From an uncultured Pelagibacteraceae bacterium (lineage in GTDB: Bacteria > Pseudomonadota > Alphaproteobacteria > Pelagibacterales > Pelagibacteraceae), in NCBI GenBank assembly GCA_902596675.1, contig CACJUO010000003.1, forward strand, positions 1-64,000: 64,000 bases of DNA, given 5' to 3'. Both the position numbers and the translations under genes were made by a program. The notes below the pieces were generated by a model. The model worked only from the letters and a program-made list of their open reading frames with translations, did not search any database and had not been told where the DNA came from. Position 1 is the stretch's first letter. Every line of letters starts with the position of its first letter. Positions 60,536 to 64,000 of this stretch are shown here, piece by piece.

Positions 60536-62560
60536 ATGACTGAAATGATACAAAAAGTAAAAAACTTATCTATTGGATTTAGAAGTAAAAAGGGCGAAGA
60601 AATATTAATTTTAAAAAATATAACTACAAATATTAAAAAAGGTGAGACAGTTGGAATAGTAGGGGAGTCTGGTTCTGGAAAAAGTACATTGGCATTAGCA
60701 ATGATGGGATATGTTAAGCATGGACTTTATACTATCGGAGGAGAATGTCAGTTTAATTCTTCAAATTTGCTTAAAATGAAAAGTAAAGATTTAGAAAAAA
60801 TCAGAGGCAGAAAGATAGCAATGATTCCACAAAACGCAGGTCAAGCTTTGACTCCAAACTTAAAGATAGGTTATCAAATTGATGAAGCTTTACAATTACA
60901 CTCAGATTTAGAGGAAAAAGAAAGGGAAAAAAAAATTTCTGAATTATTAAATAAAGTTCGACTTCCTTCACCAGAGACGATTGCGCTAAGATATCCTCAC
61001 GAACTCTCTGGAGGGCAACAACAGAGAGTCGCTGTTGCCATGGCATTAGCTGGCACACCAGATTTACTTCTTTTAGACGAACCTACAACAGGATTGGATG
61101 TAACAACACAAGCTCATGTTTTAGAACTTCTAAATTTTATCGCAAAAGATACTGGAACTTCAATGGTTTATGTAAGTCATGATTTAGGAGCAATTGCTCA
61201 AGTGAGTGATAGAATTATTGTTATGTATTCAGGAGAAATTGTTCTTGAAGGTCCATCAAGAGATATCCTTAAAAAACCAATTCATCCTTATACTCATGGA
61301 TTACTTAAATCTATCCCAAAATTGTCTTTAGCCGGTCTTCCAGAGTCAATGCCTGGTAGTCAACCTCAACCAGGCACAATTCAAGGTGGCTGTAGTTTTT
61401 TTGATAGATGCAACTTCTCAGATGAAAATTGTAAAAGTAATTCTCCTAAATTAGAATTTTTAAAGGATTTAAATACTAGTGTTAGATGTTTTAATTATGA
61501 AAAACTTGTGAACGAAAATCAGGTAAGCCAAACTATAAATAAAATTAAGAATAAATCACAAGATAAAGAAATATTAAATTTATCAGAAGTATCTATTAGT
61601 TATGCTAAACAAAAACTTTTAGACCAAGTTTTCAATAGAATTTCTGACGATAACCCAACAGTTAAAGATATAAATATTAATATCAAAAAGGGAGAGACTA
61701 TAGCTCTAGTAGGAGAATCAGGAAGCGGAAAGTCAACAATCCTAAAATCAATTGCTGGACTACTAAGAACCAAAGATGGACTAATAAGGTTTGATGAAAA
61801 TAGAAATTTATCATCTGATTTGAGAGAGAGAGATCCAAATGATTTAAGAATCATTCAATTAATATTTCAAAATCCAGATGAGTCTTTAAATCCAAACCAC
61901 ACAGTAGAAGAAATTATTGCACAACCTTTAAAATTATATTTTGGATTAAAAGGTGAAGAATTAAAAAAAAATATTATAGATCTTCTTCAAAAAGTAAGAC
62001 TTGGAGAATTTTATACGTCTAGATATCCAAGACAACTATCTGGTGGTGAAAAACAAAGAGTAGCGGTTGCAAGAGCTTTTGCTGCAAAACCAGATATTAT
62101 TTTATGTGATGAGGTAACATCTGCTTTAGATGTTTCTGTGCAAGCCGCAGTATTAAATTTATTACAACAACTAAAAGAAGATTTTGGAACTACATATATC
62201 TTTGTATCACATGATTTAGCGGTTGTAAGAGCTATAAGTGATAGAGTGGCTGTACTTTATCAAGGTAGACTTTGTGAAGTAGGACCTTCAAATGATGTCT
62301 ATAAGTTTCCATCTCACCCTTATACAGAAGTTTTGTTGGGCGCTGTCTTAGAGCCAGATCCAGATATAAAACCAAAATTAGTTGCTGAGGATATTGTTGA
62401 AGAAAGACCCCCTGAAAAAGGCTGCAGTTTTCAAGGAAGATGCTCAAGAATTGTTGGAGATATTTGCAAAAAAGAAATACCACCATGGCAATTAACTGAA
62501 AGCGGTAATGCTATCAGATGTCATATTCCTATTAAAGAATTACAAAAAGAACAATTTTAA
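60536..62560 (+). CDS. Fused dipeptide-type ABC ATPase (DppD-DppF)
   Basis: 674-residue protein with two complete ABC ATPase domains of the DppD and DppF types. Walker A GESGSGKS occurs at 43-50 and again near residue 392. The signatures are LSGGQQQRVAVAMAL and LSGGEKQRVAVARAF. Each half ends with the oligopeptide-transporter C-terminal Cys motif (GCSFFDRCNFSDENC and GCSFQGRCSRIVGDIC), which in this family can bind an iron-sulfur cluster. The first half is followed by a short linker rich in Asn and Lys. A single chain can supply both ATPases for DppBC. Fusions of this kind are known but less common than separate genes. Confidence 0.9.
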   Translation: MTEMIQKVKNLSIGFRSKKGEEILILKNITTNIKKGETVGIVGESGSGKSTLALAMMGYVKHGLYTIGGECQFNSSNLLKMKSKDLEKIRGRKIAMIPQNAGQALTPNLKIGYQIDEALQLHSDLEEKEREKKISELLNKVRLPSPETIALRYPHELSGGQQQRVAVAMALAGTPDLLLLDEPTTGLDVTTQAHVLELLNFIAKDTGTSMVYVSHDLGAIAQVSDRIIVMYSGEIVLEGPSRDILKKPIHPYTHGLLKSIPKLSLAGLPESMPGSQPQPGTIQGGCSFFDRCNFSDENCKSNSPKLEFLKDLNTSVRCFNYEKLVNENQVSQTINKIKNKSQDKEILNLSEVSISYAKQKLLDQVFNRISDDNPTVKDININIKKGETIALVGESGSGKSTILKSIAGLLRTKDGLIRFDENRNLSSDLRERDPNDLRIIQLIFQNPDESLNPNHTVEEIIAQPLKLYFGLKGEELKKNIIDLLQKVRLGEFYTSRYPRQLSGGEKQRVAVARAFAAKPDIILCDEVTSALDVSVQAAVLNLLQQLKEDFGTTYIFVSHDLAVVRAISDRVAVLYQGRLCEVGPSNDVYKFPSHPYTEVLLGAVLEPDPDIKPKLVAEDIVEERPPEKGCSFQGRCSRIVGDICKKEIPPWQLTESGNAIRCHIPIKELQKEQF

Positions 62561-62607
62561 AAGATTAAATTTATTATTTTAAAATTAATTAATTTGTGCT
62601 TAAATAA

Positions 62608-63177
62608 ATGAGTATGAAAAACAATTCTACATTAATAAAAAATTTACTATCAGATTTTAGAATAAATGCTTATTTTCAAAATATATCTTTAATGTTGATC
62701 GGTACATTAATTTTAGCATTTTCATCAAAAGTACAAGTGCCATTCTGGCCGGTGCCAATGACTATGCAAACATTTGCAGTATTTATAATTGGAATGACAT
62801 ATGGTTCTAAATTAGCTTTCTTCACACTTTTATTTTACTTATTTGAAGGAGCCCTTGGACTGCCAGTTTTTGCTAAAGGAGGAGGATTACTTTATTTAAC
62901 TGGACCTACGGCAGGATATCTTTATGGAATGACAATTGCTGCAGGAGTTATTGGTTACTTAGCTGAAAGAAACTTTAACGACTCATACTTTAAAAGTTTG
63001 ATTTCACTACTGATTGCAACTTCAATTATTTTTATAGTTGGGGTGGGTTATTTAGGCTCAGTTATTGGATATGACAAGGCACTTGCTGGTGGTTTATATC
63101 CTTTTTTACCAAGTGAATTGTTTAAAATTGCGCTAGCCGTTGCAATAATTCCTTCAATTACAAAAATTATTAGATAA
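62608..63177 (+). CDS. bioY: Biotin transporter BioY (ECF S-component)
   Basis: 189-residue six-segment membrane protein. MLIGTLILAFSSKVQVPFWPVPMTMQTFAVFIIG is the BioY hallmark, and GALGLPVFAKGGGLLYLTGPTAGYLYG follows. It binds and imports biotin, either alone or with an energy-coupling EcfA/EcfT module that is not in this window. Two ATGs are close together (62608 and 62614); either could be used. It lies 47 nt after the fused dpp ATPase gene. Confidence 0.9.
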   Translation: MSMKNNSTLIKNLLSDFRINAYFQNISLMLIGTLILAFSSKVQVPFWPVPMTMQTFAVFIIGMTYGSKLAFFTLLFYLFEGALGLPVFAKGGGLLYLTGPTAGYLYGMTIAAGVIGYLAERNFNDSYFKSLISLLIATSIIFIVGVGYLGSVIGYDKALAGGLYPFLPSELFKIALAVAIIPSITKIIR

Positions 63178-63199
63178 TCTATTAAAAGCTAATTTAAGG

Positions 63200-63226
63200 C
63201 TTTAAGTTGCTCTTAAAGAAGTTTTT
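63200..63226 (+). terminator. Weak terminator after bioY
   Basis: CTTTAAG and CTTAAAG form a 7-bp stem with a TTGCT loop, followed two bases later by GTTTTTT. The stem is AT-rich, so termination is probably partial. Confidence 0.4.
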
Positions 63227-63249
63227 TACTATAAGCATTTATTCTTATT

Positions 63250-64000
63250 ATGAAAATTAATAAAGTTGTTGTAATAGGTTCTGGAACGATGGGCAGCGGA
63301 ATAGCAGCCCAACTATGTAATGCTAATATTCCAGTAACATTACTAGATTTAACAACAGAAATATCTGAGAAGGCTAGAGAAAGAATCCTAAAATCTAGAC
63401 CTCCTTTACTAATCGATAAATCAAAAATCAATAATATTAATGTTGGTAACATAAATGATAACTTTAATGAAGTTGGTGAGGCTGACTGGATTGTTGAAGC
63501 TGTTGTAGAACGAATTGATATTAAACATGATATTTACGAAAAAATTTTTAAAAAAAGAAAAAAAGGCTCAATTGTATCCTCAAATACATCTTCTATTCCA
63601 ATCAAAGTACTTTCTGAAAAACTTTCAAATGAACAAAAAAAAGACTTTTGTATAACTCACTTTTTTAATCCGGTAAGATATATGGACTTATTAGAAATTG
63701 TGAAAAATGAAAATAACGATTTAGAACAGATAAATTCACTTAAAAATTTTTGTGAAAAAGATTTAGGAAAAGGAACTTTAATTTGCAATGATACGCCAGG
63801 CTTCTTAGGAAATAGGATAGGTGTCTATGCCATGCAAGTAGCAATGACAGAAGCATTCAGAATGAAACTAACAATTGAGGAGGCAGATGCAGTTTTTGGT
63901 AGACCAATGGGAATACCAAAAACAGGCGTTTTTGGACTTTATGATTTGATTGGTATTGATTTAATGGCTGATGTTTTAAAAAGTTTTATAAAAGAGCTTC
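63250..64000 (+). CDS. 3-hydroxyacyl-CoA dehydrogenase, FadN-like (3' truncated by window)
   Basis: This ORF is missing from the track because it runs off the window. It reads MKINKVVVIGSGTMGSGIAAQL, a NAD-binding start, then ADWIVEAVVERIDIK, GSIVSSNTSSIP and THFFNPVRYMDLLEI with the catalytic His and Glu, as in FadN/FadB-type 3-hydroxyacyl-CoA dehydrogenases. The stretch GRPMGIPKTGVFGLYDLIGIDL resembles the second NAD-domain region of FadN. About 250 residues are visible, and FadN proteins usually continue into an enoyl-CoA hydratase-like domain. It is distinct from the carnitine dehydrogenase at 19552. Confidence 0.84.
   Translation, partial: MKINKVVVIGSGTMGSGIAAQLCNANIPVTLLDLTTEISEKARERILKSRPPLLIDKSKINNINVGNINDNFNEVGEADWIVEAVVERIDIKHDIYEKIFKKRKKGSIVSSNTSSIPIKVLSEKLSNEQKKDFCITHFFNPVRYMDLLEIVKNENNDLEQINSLKNFCEKDLGKGTLICNDTPGFLGNRIGVYAMQVAMTEAFRMKLTIEEADAVFGRPMGIPKTGVFGLYDLIGIDLMADVLKSFIKEL

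Noticed and set aside
1-64000. tRNA, rRNA, CRISPR arrays, insertion sequences or prophage genes
   Set aside because: I looked through the gaps, which are nearly all under 120 nt, and saw no such structures, transposase or integrase genes, or repeat arrays.

Overview
The window is a gene-dense, very AT-rich stretch of bacterial DNA. About 62 protein genes are packed with gaps of only a few bases, overlapping stops and starts are common, and I see no rRNA, tRNA, CRISPR array or mobile element. The gene content is mostly periplasmic-binding-protein ABC importers, small-molecule exporters and oxidative catabolism of osmolytes and methylated compounds. The compact AT-rich layout and a DmdA-family demethylase suggest a marine alphaproteobacterium of the SAR11/Pelagibacterales type or a similarly streamlined lineage. 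That placement is inference; no marker gene here proves it.

Layout. 1-4228 (+): branched-chain amino acid importer livGFHM (livG cut by the window edge) and a LysE/ArgO-type exporter, facing a livK-type binding protein (-) across a hairpin terminator. 5537-12098 (-): a tightly coupled six-gene catabolic operon (luciferase-like monooxygenase, ThDP enzyme, AA_synth protein, alpha/beta hydrolase, aldehyde dehydrogenase, DMT exporter). 12200-18629 (-): class II aldolase, CitE-like lyase, betainyl-CoA-type thioesterase, TauD-type dioxygenase, GMC oxidoreductase, DMT exporter and a 2OG oxygenase. 18665-22344 (+): dehydrocarnitine-cleaving BKACE, L-carnitine dehydrogenase and a second LLM/hydrolase pair. 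22349-31320: ProV, a BesD/HalD-family oxygenase, an SDR, a gamma-butyrobetaine-hydroxylase-like enzyme, a GDPD, ProX, a duplicated single-chain ProW and a second ProV.

31313-36786: DMT exporter (-), then Fe-alcohol dehydrogenase, amidase, DMT exporter and a homocysteine methyltransferase (+). 36795-43012 (-): DMT exporter, HIBADH-type dehydrogenase, aldehyde dehydrogenase, VOC protein, a second homocysteine methyltransferase, MsrA and a serine hydrolase. 43073-49514 (+): EutA-like and EutD/DoeA-like genes, then a Pot-type ABC importer. 49516-56995 (-): seven-gene operon with two GcvT-fold proteins (one DmdA-family), PepE-type peptidase, alpha-hydroxyacid oxidase, ThDP enzyme, transthyretin-like protein and thiolase. 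57112-62560 (+): dipeptide-type ABC importer with fused DppD-DppF. The window ends with a solitary BioY and a truncated FadN-like 3-hydroxyacyl-CoA dehydrogenase.

The strongest biological theme is quaternary-amine use. The 16.5-31.3 kb part holds enough genes to propose import of gamma-butyrobetaine, carnitine or betaine, hydroxylation to L-carnitine, oxidation to dehydrocarnitine, CoA-dependent cleavage to betainyl-CoA and acetoacetate, and release of glycine betaine. The two homocysteine methyltransferases and the GcvT-fold proteins could then take methyl groups from betaine-like compounds. The least understood parts are the LLM/ThDP/AA_synth operon and the DmdA-like/transthyretin-like/PepE operon.
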